64,000 nucleotides of DNA, from positions 1 through 64,000 of the forward strand of contig JBEBXH010000017.1 in NCBI GenBank assembly GCA_040391785.1, read 5' to 3'. Shown piece by piece: positions 26,080 through 33,970 of this stretch. The stretch comes from UBA5239 sp040391785 (GTDB lineage Bacteria; Verrucomicrobiota; Lentisphaeria; Victivallales; Victivallaceae). The position numbers and the translations under genes are program-made. A model generated the notes under the pieces. That model was not told where the DNA came from. It searched no databases and saw only the letters and a program-made list of their open reading frames with translations. Position 1 is the stretch's first letter. Every line of letters starts with the position of its first letter.

Positions 26080-26926
26080 TAAAAACGCGCTTGGCGTTTT
26101 CGTAGAAGATCTGTTCGTGATATTTTTCCGGGGTCAGGCGTTTGATGAGCTCGATATAGGTATCGATCCGGACCAGCGGCCAATCCGTGCCGAACATGAA
26201 TTTGCCGTAGTCCGAGAGATAAGCCATCCACGTTTGCAAATGCTCAGTGTAGCCCTTGTAATCCCGGAAAAAATCATCGACCGTGAAATCACCGGCGGCC
26301 AGACCGGAGAGGTCGATGAATACATTCGGATTTTTGATCGCTACTTCTGTGGCGTCGACGATCCACGGGTTGCCGTAATGCGCCATCACGAAACGAACCT
26401 GCGGAAACGCCATCGCCAGCTCGTCCACGGTCAGCGGATGCGAGTATTTGACCAGCCCCCAGTTGCCGGCGGTGTCGCCGGTGTGCAGAACCACCGGCAC
26501 ATCATATTTCTGCGCCAGCTCATAAAACGGGAAATGCATCGGGTCAGCCGGGTAAACATGGTTGTAGCCGGTATACATCTTGATGCCAACGCATTGCGGG
26601 GTCCGCAAATGCTGCTCGAACTCCGCCAGCGATTTCCCGAGGTCGCATTCCGGTATGGCCGAACTGTTGACCCCGCAGCAATAAGCGATGAAATCCGGCT
26701 GGTTATAATGCTCCACGTCGAAGTCGCCGCCAAGGTCCGGGGTCTGCGGCGCGCAAATGCCGGAGCGCTCTTCGCCGCGGGTCCCCATGGCAATGGCTTT
26801 TTCCACGTGATTGTCGGCAAAAGCCTTGGCCAGAAATTCAACGCTGTTGACCTGTCCGGACTCCTCGGCGGTATGGCTGAAGCCCGGGTTTTTGCAAAAA
26901 TGTATATGGGTGTCGATAATCTTCAT
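26069..26926 (-). CDS. Amidohydrolase-family TIM-barrel enzyme
   Basis: 285 residues. The metal-binding HxH is at residues 6-8 (IDTHIHF). VVLHTGDTAGN, FVMAHYGNPW and MFGTDWPL supply further expected His and Asp ligands. This is the amidohydrolase_2 group (decarboxylases and lactonases); substrate unknown. It is the last gene of the recO-recX run, its ATG overlapping the recX stop by four bases. Confidence 0.85.
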   Translation of the reverse strand: MKIIDTHIHFCKNPGFSHTAEESGQVNSVEFLAKAFADNHVEKAIAMGTRGEERSGICAPQTPDLGGDFDVEHYNQPDFIAYCCGVNSSAIPECDLGKSLAEFEQHLRTPQCVGIKMYTGYNHVYPADPMHFPFYELAQKYDVPVVLHTGDTAGNWGLVKYSHPLTVDELAMAFPQVRFVMAHYGNPWIVDATEVAIKNPNVFIDLSGLAAGDFTVDDFFRDYKGYTEHLQTWMAYLSDYGKFMFGTDWPLVRIDTYIELIKRLTPEKYHEQIFYENAKRVFTKL

Positions 26927-27393
26927 TCAAAATTCTCCATCTTTTCTAATGCTTTGCGAACCGCTTCGCCATTGAACCCGCGCGAGACCAGGAAGCGGTA
27001 CGCTTTTTCGCGGCGCTTGCGTAAATCCTGTTCGCGCATCAGGGTCGGCATTTTCCGCTCCAGCGCCTCGGCCGCGCGCTCTTCCGGCGGCGATTCCTCG
27101 TCCAGCGTCGAGAGTTTTTCCGCGATCATGTCGGCGGGCAGCCCTTTGCTGCGCAACTTCATTTTTATCTTGAAATCGCCATGACCGCGCGAGGCGAGCT
27201 CATTGGCGTAATCTTCCACCATCTGGTTGTCATTCAGATACCCCTTTTTCTCGCACTCCTTGATTACGGCCAGCACGGCGGGGTAACGGAACTCGCGGGC
27301 CATCAATTTGTCGATCAACTCCCGGCGCGAATGTGCCCGCCGGCCCAATATCCGGATGGCGCTCTTCATCACCTGAAGTTCTTCGTCGGTCAT
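26923..27393 (-). CDS. recX: RecX-family regulator of RecA
   Basis: 156 residues from the ATG at 27393, which has GGAG about 8 bases upstream; a longer form would add 13 residues over the recO 3' end. Shows RecX three-helix repeats: AIRILGRRAHSRRELIDKL, VIKECEKKGYLNDNQMVEDYANELA, KMKLRSKGLPADMI and KAYRFLVSRGFNGEAVRKALE. RecX limits RecA filament growth. Four-base overlaps with recO before it and the amidohydrolase after it imply translational coupling. Confidence 0.9.
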   Translation of the reverse strand: MTDEELQVMKSAIRILGRRAHSRRELIDKLMAREFRYPAVLAVIKECEKKGYLNDNQMVEDYANELASRGHGDFKIKMKLRSKGLPADMIAEKLSTLDEESPPEERAAEALERKMPTLMREQDLRKRREKAYRFLVSRGFNGEAVRKALEKMENFE

Positions 27394-28052
27394 CCGTGCA
27401 ACTCCGTTTTGTTGATGATAATGTCGGCCCATTTATTCATCTGCACCCAGAAACGTCCGGTATTGACGGGGGGCTCGTCCAGCCCCTGGGCGGCGGCGAG
27501 GATGTGGTCCATCAGGTCGTGTTTCTCCACGTTGACGTCCGGATCGGGGTCGAGATTTTCCGGCAACAGGCCGTTTTCGCTCAAAATCACCAGTTTCATC
27601 ATGGCGGCGCAGCGGGCGCGCTTGGCGGCGGCATTTGGATCGTCGGCCGCGATCTGACTCAGCATTCCGAGAATATTCAGCGCCGCGTCAAACGTTTCCG
27701 GGCACGGCAGTTCCGGCTTGGCCGACTTCAAAATCAGCTCGCCGAGCTCGGAGGCCAGCAGGAAATTATCCGGCACCGCGGCCAGTTCTTCACCACAGCT
27801 GGCGATGATTTCCGCCTGCCGCAGATTGTGCAGCGTCGACTGGGGGCTGACCGCGTATTCCACCTGAATCTCGCGGAAAAGATCCGCCACCGGAAACTTC
27901 TTCTTGCTGAATGCCAGTTCGCCCTTCACCACCAGGTCGAGCCGTCCATTCTCCGGGGTGACCCCGGCGATGATCAAACTGGTTTCGCGGTACGGGCTTT
28001 TTCTCAGGATCAATAATTCGGTAGTCAGTAATTCACTCATTTCGGCGACCAT
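27390..28052 (-). CDS. recO: DNA repair protein RecO
   Basis: 220 residues. N-terminal OB-fold (ELLTTELLILRKSPYRETSLIIAGVTPENGRLDLVVKG, about 6-45), then the helical RecO core. RecO loads RecA on SSB-coated DNA with RecR. The zinc cysteines found in some RecO proteins are absent. A second ATG four codons on (28040) is equally plausible. Overlaps the O-antigen-ligase gene's 3' end and recX's start. Confidence 0.9.
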   Translation of the reverse strand: MVAEMSELLTTELLILRKSPYRETSLIIAGVTPENGRLDLVVKGELAFSKKKFPVADLFREIQVEYAVSPQSTLHNLRQAEIIASCGEELAAVPDNFLLASELGELILKSAKPELPCPETFDAALNILGMLSQIAADDPNAAAKRARCAAMMKLVILSENGLLPENLDPDPDVNVEKHDLMDHILAAAQGLDEPPVNTGRFWVQMNKWADIIINKTELHG

Positions 28053-29800
28053 GGTTGTTGATAATCTTCGTTTCGGGGAAAAAGTTCGCGGGCGCGCTGG
28101 AGGTATTTTTCCGCGTCCGCCTCTCGATGCGTCATCCGGTACACCCGGTGCAAACGGTGGTTGATCGACGCCCGCTGCGGCGAAAGCTCCAGCGCCTTCA
28201 GGTAATACCGCTCGGCCGCGTCATACAGTCCGCGGCCGAACATAAAGTCACCGGCCACCTGCCATGGGAACGGCGAATACGGGCGCAGCTTCACCACTTT
28301 GTCCAGAGCCACATTTACCTGATCGGGAGTGACCCGGTAGAATTCGCCGGGCTTCTTCCCCTGCGGCGAAGCCAGCTCGCTCAGTTCCGCAAACGCTTTT
28401 TCGCCCTGCACCATTTGATAACTGTTAACGGCGCCGGCCAGGGCCAGCCACAGCGCCACCACCATAAATATCCCCTGCAGGACATACCGGTTGATTTTCG
28501 GCGCGGCACGTTCTTTATCGTCATCATCCGTCAGCAAAATGACATGGAGTCCAACCAGGTAACACATCACCGCCGGCACCTGCATATTGGTGTCCACCTG
28601 CGAATGCATGGTACCGCCAATGATCCCGAGCAGAACCCAACTGTCAATGTTGGAGAAAAAGCGTTCCGTCGAACGGCGCACCTTGCGCCAGCCCTCCCAC
28701 AGCGGATAAAGCAGCGTCGCCAGGCAAACCAGCCCGCCGAAAATACCGCACTGTCCCAGATAACCCGCCAGCATGGAATGCGGATCGTGCGGAGCCTCGG
28801 CACTCGGGTAGTTCTTGATAATCATATAATCGTGAAAGAAATCACCCCAGCCGGTACCAAACAGCGGATTTTTCGCAAAAATCTCCAACGTCGCAATCTG
28901 GTAGTCCAGCCTTGCCGAAAGCGAATGGAATCCGCGCCCCATCTTCCAGATAAAGATCCCTCCTCCGACCAGCCCCAGCAGCATCACCGCCACGATACCG
29001 AGCCGGATTTTCCAATTCACCGGCGAAATCAGCACCAGCAGAATCACCGCCCCCATGGCACAGGCAAACGCCGCCCGGCTCTGCGTCATGCCAAACGGTA
29101 TCAGCATGAGCAGTATCCCCAGTACCAGGAATACCGCCCGGCCCCCGCTCTTCGGCTCGATTCGCTCCCCGAGCTTCCAGCACAACCAGAACAGCACGGG
29201 CAGCATCATCAGCAGAAATCCGGCCAGATTATTACATGAACTCAGCGTCGCGTAAATACGGCTGTCGTAAACCCGGGCTTTCATATCCCTGGACATGGCG
29301 ATTCCGGTATCAATCTCCTGCTGCTCCATGAACCGCCGGGTTTCCTCGAAACTCACCAGCCGCTGCTCCCAGCCCATCAGCGCCACCAGCGCCGCCGTCC
29401 CCAACATGATGAACAGGAATTTTTTCCGGAACGCGGGCCGGTTCGAGAGCATCAGGTACACCGACGCTGCGTAAGCGCCGATCCCCAGCCCATGCGGAAT
29501 CTGCATCAAAACAAAATCTTTGGTCCCGGCGTTAATCGCCCCGATGTATCCGACCAGCCCCAGCAGCATCCACAACCCGGCGGCCACAAACGCCTTGAAC
29601 TGTTTCTCCGGGCGCGGCCGGAACCCGATCAGCGCCAGCATCAGCACCACGCCGCTGAACAGCGGAAACATCGTCACCGGCCAGGTGATGATCAGCCATG
29701 AGAACAAATCCGCCGGAAACAGCGCGGTCGTTTCGGGAATCCCCACCAGCGAACCGAATTTCAACGGGGTGATTACAGTCATGACGACGATGGCCGCCAT
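28037..29800 (-). CDS. O-antigen ligase/polymerase-like membrane protein with TPR tail
   Basis: About 587 residues from ATG 29800; a longer reading from TTG 29824 would start inside an intergenic repeat. Ten or more membrane segments over residues 1-460, with the periplasmic loop typical of the Wzy/WaaL (O-antigen ligase) family (GTGWGDFFHDYMIIKNYPSAEAPHDPHSMLAGYLGQCG, about 320-357). The last 90 residues are TPR-like (LYDAAERYYLKALELSPQRASINHRLHRVYR). Probably joins or polymerises surface glycan. The 3' end overlaps recO by 16 bases. Confidence 0.82.
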   Translation of the reverse strand: MAAIVVMTVITPLKFGSLVGIPETTALFPADLFSWLIITWPVTMFPLFSGVVLMLALIGFRPRPEKQFKAFVAAGLWMLLGLVGYIGAINAGTKDFVLMQIPHGLGIGAYAASVYLMLSNRPAFRKKFLFIMLGTAALVALMGWEQRLVSFEETRRFMEQQEIDTGIAMSRDMKARVYDSRIYATLSSCNNLAGFLLMMLPVLFWLCWKLGERIEPKSGGRAVFLVLGILLMLIPFGMTQSRAAFACAMGAVILLVLISPVNWKIRLGIVAVMLLGLVGGGIFIWKMGRGFHSLSARLDYQIATLEIFAKNPLFGTGWGDFFHDYMIIKNYPSAEAPHDPHSMLAGYLGQCGIFGGLVCLATLLYPLWEGWRKVRRSTERFFSNIDSWVLLGIIGGTMHSQVDTNMQVPAVMCYLVGLHVILLTDDDDKERAAPKINRYVLQGIFMVVALWLALAGAVNSYQMVQGEKAFAELSELASPQGKKPGEFYRVTPDQVNVALDKVVKLRPYSPFPWQVAGDFMFGRGLYDAAERYYLKALELSPQRASINHRLHRVYRMTHREADAEKYLQRARELFPRNEDYQQPWSPK

Positions 29801-29820
29801 GGCGATTTTTTCCAATACCT

Positions 29821-29862
29821 TCAATTTTCAATTTTCCATTTTCAATTTTCCATTTTCAATTT
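29821..29862. repeat. 8-base repeat array (CAATTTTC/CATTTTC)
   Basis: Five near-exact 8-base units (caattttc, aattttcc, attttcaa and so on) upstream of the O-antigen-ligase gene, in the same sequence class as the array at 9797-9932. Confidence 0.75.
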
Positions 29863-29870
29863 AAATATAA

Positions 29871-29888
29871 CTTTGAATCACGTCAAAG
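29871..29888. promoter_or_regulatory. CTTTGA-N6-TCAAAG palindrome
   Basis: Perfect 6+6 inverted repeat with a six-base gap, about 95 bases before the TPR-protein start. The core TTTGA-N6-TCAAA is the same as at 3626-3643 and has the geometry of CRP/FNR-type sites. Confidence 0.4.
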
Positions 29889-29981
29889 CAACCGATTAAA
29901 CTAAAATTTACCGTATCTCAAACTTGCATTTACCGATATCGGCGTTAATTTTATTACAGAAACCAGGAGAGATTAATTGCT

Positions 29982-30803
29982 ATGTATCGATTAATATTAT
30001 TTTTATTTTTGACCGTTCCGGCACTGAATCTGCCGGCTGACGATATCGTGACCATGTACCGCAGCGGTAACTACAAGGCTGTGGTCGACAGTTTCAACCG
30101 CCTGTCCGCTGCCCCCTCCGCGGAACGCAACAAAACGGCGCATTTCGCCGTACTCTCGTTCGGTAAACTGAAGAATTATCCGCAAGCTCTGGCACTGTCC
30201 GAAAAAATGATCGCCGAAAACAAAGACAACAAAGCCTGGGAATGCCGTTTCAAGCTTCACCAGATGAAAGCCCTGGGGCAGCTCGGCCGCCAGCAGGAAG
30301 CGCTGAAGATTATTCCCGATGCCGATGCGGTTCCACCTGCGTTCACCGGCGAATTCTACTGTCTGCAGGGCGAACTGCTGGAGCTTGACGATCAGTGGCG
30401 CAAAGCCGTCGAGGCCTATGACCACGGCGCCCAGGCCAGCAATAATTTCGCGGGCCGCGCCAAACTGATGCTCGGCAAAGCCTACGAGAAAAACGGTTTT
30501 CCGCTCCCCGCCCTCGAAGCGTATCTGCAGATGTTTTCCATGCTGAATGCGACCACCGCGGACCGGCTGGAAGCCCTCAGCGGAGCCCTTCGTATGCTCG
30601 ATAAAGTCGACCGCAACCGCGAAGAAGTCCAGGACGTACTGCTCATCCTCCCCGCCGAACTGAAAGTGGCCGAAGCCGGCAAGGCATTCAAGGCCGGCAA
30701 CAAAGCCGGTGCCGCCAAAATGCTCGATGAGATCGCCGGCAATACTTCATTGCCGTTGTCTTTGCGTGATTTCACCGGAACAATGCGGAGGGGCTATGAA
30801 TAA
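29982..30803 (+). CDS. Exported TPR-repeat protein
   Basis: 273 residues. Signal peptide MYRLILFLFLTVPALNLPA; the rest is helical with TPR-like pairs (YRSGNYKAVVDSFNRL, KNYPQALALSEKMIAENKD, DQWRKAVEAYDHGAQ, KAYEKNGFPLPALEAY). Likely a periplasmic scaffold. AGGAGA is 10 bases before the start. It overlaps the next gene by eight bases and so heads a three-gene operon with the LOG and HD genes. Confidence 0.75.
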   Translation: MYRLILFLFLTVPALNLPADDIVTMYRSGNYKAVVDSFNRLSAAPSAERNKTAHFAVLSFGKLKNYPQALALSEKMIAENKDNKAWECRFKLHQMKALGQLGRQQEALKIIPDADAVPPAFTGEFYCLQGELLELDDQWRKAVEAYDHGAQASNNFAGRAKLMLGKAYEKNGFPLPALEAYLQMFSMLNATTADRLEALSGALRMLDKVDRNREEVQDVLLILPAELKVAEAGKAFKAGNKAGAAKMLDEIAGNTSLPLSLRDFTGTMRRGYE

Positions 30804-31347
30804 CAACAGAATCCAGAATATTTGTGTTTATTGCGGTTCATCCGATGATACCTCGCCCGTCTACCGCGACACGGCGGAGCGGCTCGGCGCACTGATGGCC
30901 CGGCGCGGCTTCAATCTGGTTTACGGCGGCACCGCGGTCGGAACCATGGGAATCCTGGCCGACGCGGTACTGAAGGACGGTGGCAAAGTCATCGGCATCA
31001 TCCCCTCGCGGATGCCCGGCGAAGCGGCCCACCACGGCCTGACCGAGCTCATCGTCGTCGACACCATGCACACCCGCAAGCGGATGATGATCGAGCGCGC
31101 CGATGCACTGGTCGCCATGCCCGGCGGCTTCGGCACCATGGATGAAATCATGGAAGCGTTTGCCTGGCGGCAGCTCGAGCTGCATCAACTGCCCTGCGTA
31201 TTCCTGAATACCGCCGGATTCTTCAATCATCTGATGCGTTTCCTGGAACACGCCCGCGCCGAAGGATTCCTGCGGCCCCGGCACCATGAACTGATCAAGA
31301 TCGCCAACACTCCGGAAGAATTGCTGGACCATCTGGAAGCAATATGA
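30796..31347 (+). CDS. LOG-family (TIGR00730) nucleotide phosphoribohydrolase
   Basis: 183 residues from ATG 30796, which has GGAGGGG just upstream; an earlier in-frame start would lie inside the TPR gene. A Rossmann fold starts at residue 8 (NICVYCGSSDDTSP). The family motifs are MHTRKRMM at about 91-98 and PGGFGT at about 109-114 followed by DE. These enzymes cut nucleoside 5'-monophosphates to base and ribose phosphate. The stop overlaps the start of the HD gene (ATGA). Confidence 0.93.
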   Translation: MNNNRIQNICVYCGSSDDTSPVYRDTAERLGALMARRGFNLVYGGTAVGTMGILADAVLKDGGKVIGIIPSRMPGEAAHHGLTELIVVDTMHTRKRMMIERADALVAMPGGFGTMDEIMEAFAWRQLELHQLPCVFLNTAGFFNHLMRFLEHARAEGFLRPRHHELIKIANTPEELLDHLEAI

Positions 31348-31982
31348 CCGAAAAATTCGCTATCCTTGAATCCAAAGTCCGCGCGATTCTGGAGTCCGCC
31401 ACCGGCTGTCACGATTTCGACCACACGCTGCGCGTCCTTGCCAATGCCCGCCGCCTCGCCGCGATGGAAACCGGCGCCGACCTGACGGTCGTCGAAACCG
31501 CCGCGCTTCTCCACGACATCGGCCGCCCCGAGGAAATCGAGTCCAAGGGCAAGCACTGTCACGCCCGCTACGGCGCCGAAACCGCCGCCGCCATGCTGCA
31601 AGAGCTCGGCTGCGAACCGGATTTCATCGACAAAGTCGCGGCCTGCATCCGGACGCACCGCTTCCGCGGCAAGCTGATCCCACAGACCCTGGATGAAAAA
31701 ATCGTTTACGATGCCGACAAACTCGACTCGATCGGTGCGGTCGGCATCGGTCGCGCCTTCTATTTCGCCGGGCGCGAGGGTGCGCGGCTGCACAATACCG
31801 CCGAGGAGGCCTTGAACTCCGCCGAATACAGCCGCGAGGACTCCGCCTACCGCGAATACCTGGTCAAGCTCCGCCACGTCGAAGGCAAAATGCTGACCGC
31901 CGCCGGCAAAGAACTCGCCCGCGACCGCGCCGAGTTCATGCACCAATTCTTCGACCAGCTCAATTCCGAGACCGACCAGTAA
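31344..31982 (+). CDS. HD-domain phosphohydrolase
   Basis: 212 residues. HD motif residues: CHDFDHTLRVLANA at about 23-36, LLHDIGRP at about 54-61, a further H near RTHRF and KIVYDADKLDSIG at about 114-126. This is the YedJ/uncharacterised HD hydrolase group acting on phosphorylated nucleotides or similar. The four-base overlap with the LOG gene suggests both work on the same nucleotide pool. Confidence 0.88.
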   Translation: MTEKFAILESKVRAILESATGCHDFDHTLRVLANARRLAAMETGADLTVVETAALLHDIGRPEEIESKGKHCHARYGAETAAAMLQELGCEPDFIDKVAACIRTHRFRGKLIPQTLDEKIVYDADKLDSIGAVGIGRAFYFAGREGARLHNTAEEALNSAEYSREDSAYREYLVKLRHVEGKMLTAAGKELARDRAEFMHQFFDQLNSETDQ

Positions 31983-32087
31983 AGTCCCGCAACATCAAAT
32001 TACCACACACTTCACATAATCAACGCCTTACACAAATCGCATTCTAGGTGTGCCATAATAAAAGCCCTATTTTGGAAGTCCCTTATA

Positions 32088-32120
32088 TTGACTTTTCCGA
32101 AAAAATTCATATAATTATAT
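32088..32120 (+). promoter_or_regulatory. Promoter and AT palindrome of the 32147 cassette
   Basis: TTGACT (32088-32093), 16 bases, TATAAT (32110-32115). The 12-base palindrome ATATAATTATAT (32109-32120) covers the -10. Because the promoter lies inside the longest possible reading of the regulator, it also shows that the true start is 32147. Confidence 0.7.
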
Positions 32121-32146
32121 CAACGAAACAGGTCAGGAGCAAATAC

Positions 32147-33247
32147 ATGAGCAACAGCCGATTTCCTGCAATATCAATCGATATTGAAGAAAAAATCACA
32201 AAAGGCTATTATTATGGCCGCATCCCTGCGGTTGAATCCCTGGTCAAAGAATACAATAGCTCGCGCCAGACTGTGACAAATGCACTTCGTCCGCTGATTC
32301 ACAAAAAGTTATTGATTCCGAAATCCAACGGCACCTGGATCAACCGGAGATACCGCATAAAGCACGGGATAATCGGAATTGTGGTTCCGGTATCGACCGA
32401 TACCATGATTCATCATTACGATTTTCAGTCGCTGGTTGACCGGATTCAAGCGGACGGACGGGATATTCTCATCCTGGATATTTCCCAATGCCGCTTCTCG
32501 CCTAATATGAAAAGTTTTTTCGGCAACCATTTTGAAGGATTTATTTTCACCAACAGTACCTTGACGGTGGAAGTCGCTTCTTATCTGGATAAACAGAAAA
32601 TTCCCTTTGTATCCTGCAACCGACTGCCGGTTTATCCTCATCTGAATTTCATCGATTATAACAATACAGGTGCCATCGGGGAGATCACCGGCAATCTGGT
32701 ACAGGCGGGGTACCGCGATATCTGCCTGTTCTTTCCAGCCAGACTTGAGGGCTACAATGATATAGTCCGGAAAAACTGGCACCATATCAAAGATGAACTT
32801 GGGCTGCCGATCTCTCAGGCGGACAACTTCAAATACAACTGGCGAAAAAGTGCGGAAGAAAACCTGCAGTTACTGCTCAAAGGCATCATTCATGACAAAT
32901 CATGGCCCCAGGCGCTTATTTTCTGGAGCAATTTATTTAAAATGATCGATTTGATTACCTCGGTCCTCCCTCCGGAATGTCTGCTGATTGCGCCTGCGGG
33001 CGAAGAACGGGAATATCCCTCGAATGTGATTCTGACCAGGAAGCCGAATCAAGGCAAGCTGCTGCAGGAAGCCTATCAGCTCCTGCGGGAATTGATGACC
33101 GCACCGGGCACCCGGCCCAGGCACCAATACATCGATATGCCGATCAGCTATCTGCAACCTATTCCCAAATATCACCAGCCTGCAGGTTTTGAATCATTAC
33201 CGCCCTCCGGCAAAAACTCAGTAAACAAATTAACCGTAAGGATATAA
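32147..33247 (+). CDS. AraR-like regulator (GntR-type HTH plus LacI-type sensor)
   Basis: 366 residues. Start at 32147 (MSNSRFPAISIDIEEK) with AGGAG nine bases upstream; the reading from 32048 would include the promoter. Winged helix at about 10-70 (GRIPAVESLVKEYNSSRQTVTNALRPLIHKKLLIPKSNGTWI); LacI-like sensor from 75 (GIIGIVVPVSTDT, FEGFIFTNSTLT, FIDYNNTGAIGEI). Base composition is more AT-rich than its neighbours. Heads a cassette with pseudopilin 4 and a GH42-like enzyme. Confidence 0.85.
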   Translation: MSNSRFPAISIDIEEKITKGYYYGRIPAVESLVKEYNSSRQTVTNALRPLIHKKLLIPKSNGTWINRRYRIKHGIIGIVVPVSTDTMIHHYDFQSLVDRIQADGRDILILDISQCRFSPNMKSFFGNHFEGFIFTNSTLTVEVASYLDKQKIPFVSCNRLPVYPHLNFIDYNNTGAIGEITGNLVQAGYRDICLFFPARLEGYNDIVRKNWHHIKDELGLPISQADNFKYNWRKSAEENLQLLLKGIIHDKSWPQALIFWSNLFKMIDLITSVLPPECLLIAPAGEEREYPSNVILTRKPNQGKLLQEAYQLLRELMTAPGTRPRHQYIDMPISYLQPIPKYHQPAGFESLPPSGKNSVNKLTVRI

Positions 33248-33253
33248 AACAAA

Positions 33254-33970
33254 ATGAAAAAGACGCTATTCACACTCATTGAACTCCTTGTCGTGATCGC
33301 TATTATTGCGGTACTGGCCGCCATGCTGCTCCCCGCGTTGAACAAAGCCCGCGAGCGCGCCCACGGCAGCGACTGCGTCAGCAAGCAGAAACAGATCAGT
33401 CTGGCCATGCTCAGTTTCGTCGACGACAACGCCGGGCTGTTCCCTTTTGCCCTGAAAATGCGCGGCGGCACCAGCTCGGGTAAATATACCGAGGTCATGT
33501 GGGAACAATTTCTTTTTCCTTACCTCAGCATAAAAGAGCGGCCGCCGGTGATTTTCACCTGCAAAAGCCACCGGGATTGGAAGGAGTTTACCGATACCTA
33601 TAATTATTATTACTGGTTTGCCTCGACAAACGGCAGCAGCTACGGTTACAACGGTTATTACTTCGGGATCGATGCCGCCACAGTGACCGCCGCCACCTTT
33701 GTCCCGCAAGCCCAGCTCAGCAAAGTTCAGCAGCCCGCCAAAACCATCCTGACCGGCGAGCGCGGCTCCTACCTGCTTGTTACCCCCGGCAAAACGTCCA
33801 ACAAACTCGGCGGCTGGAACAAGCAGCAGCACCTCGGCGGAGCCAATTTCTCCTTTATCGACGGCCACGTGAGCTGGCATGCCTCCAATGCCGCCGGCGC
33901 CAGCGAAATCAACAACTTCGGCCAGGGCACCACCGAAGAAATCGACGCTTACTGGAGTATTGAAAAATGA
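33254..33970 (+). CDS. Pseudopilin, copy 4
   Basis: 238 residues: leader MKKTL then FTLIELLVVIAIIAVLAAML, ALNKARERAHGSDCVSKQKQIS. Ends HLGGANFSFIDGHVSWH, the DGH motif. Residue before the cleavage point is Leu. AAGGAT nine bases before the start. Six bases after the regulator and overlapping the next gene by four (ATGA), so the three are tightly coupled. Confidence 0.88.
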   Translation: MKKTLFTLIELLVVIAIIAVLAAMLLPALNKARERAHGSDCVSKQKQISLAMLSFVDDNAGLFPFALKMRGGTSSGKYTEVMWEQFLFPYLSIKERPPVIFTCKSHRDWKEFTDTYNYYYWFASTNGSSYGYNGYYFGIDAATVTAATFVPQAQLSKVQQPAKTILTGERGSYLLVTPGKTSNKLGGWNKQQHLGGANFSFIDGHVSWHASNAAGASEINNFGQGTTEEIDAYWSIEK

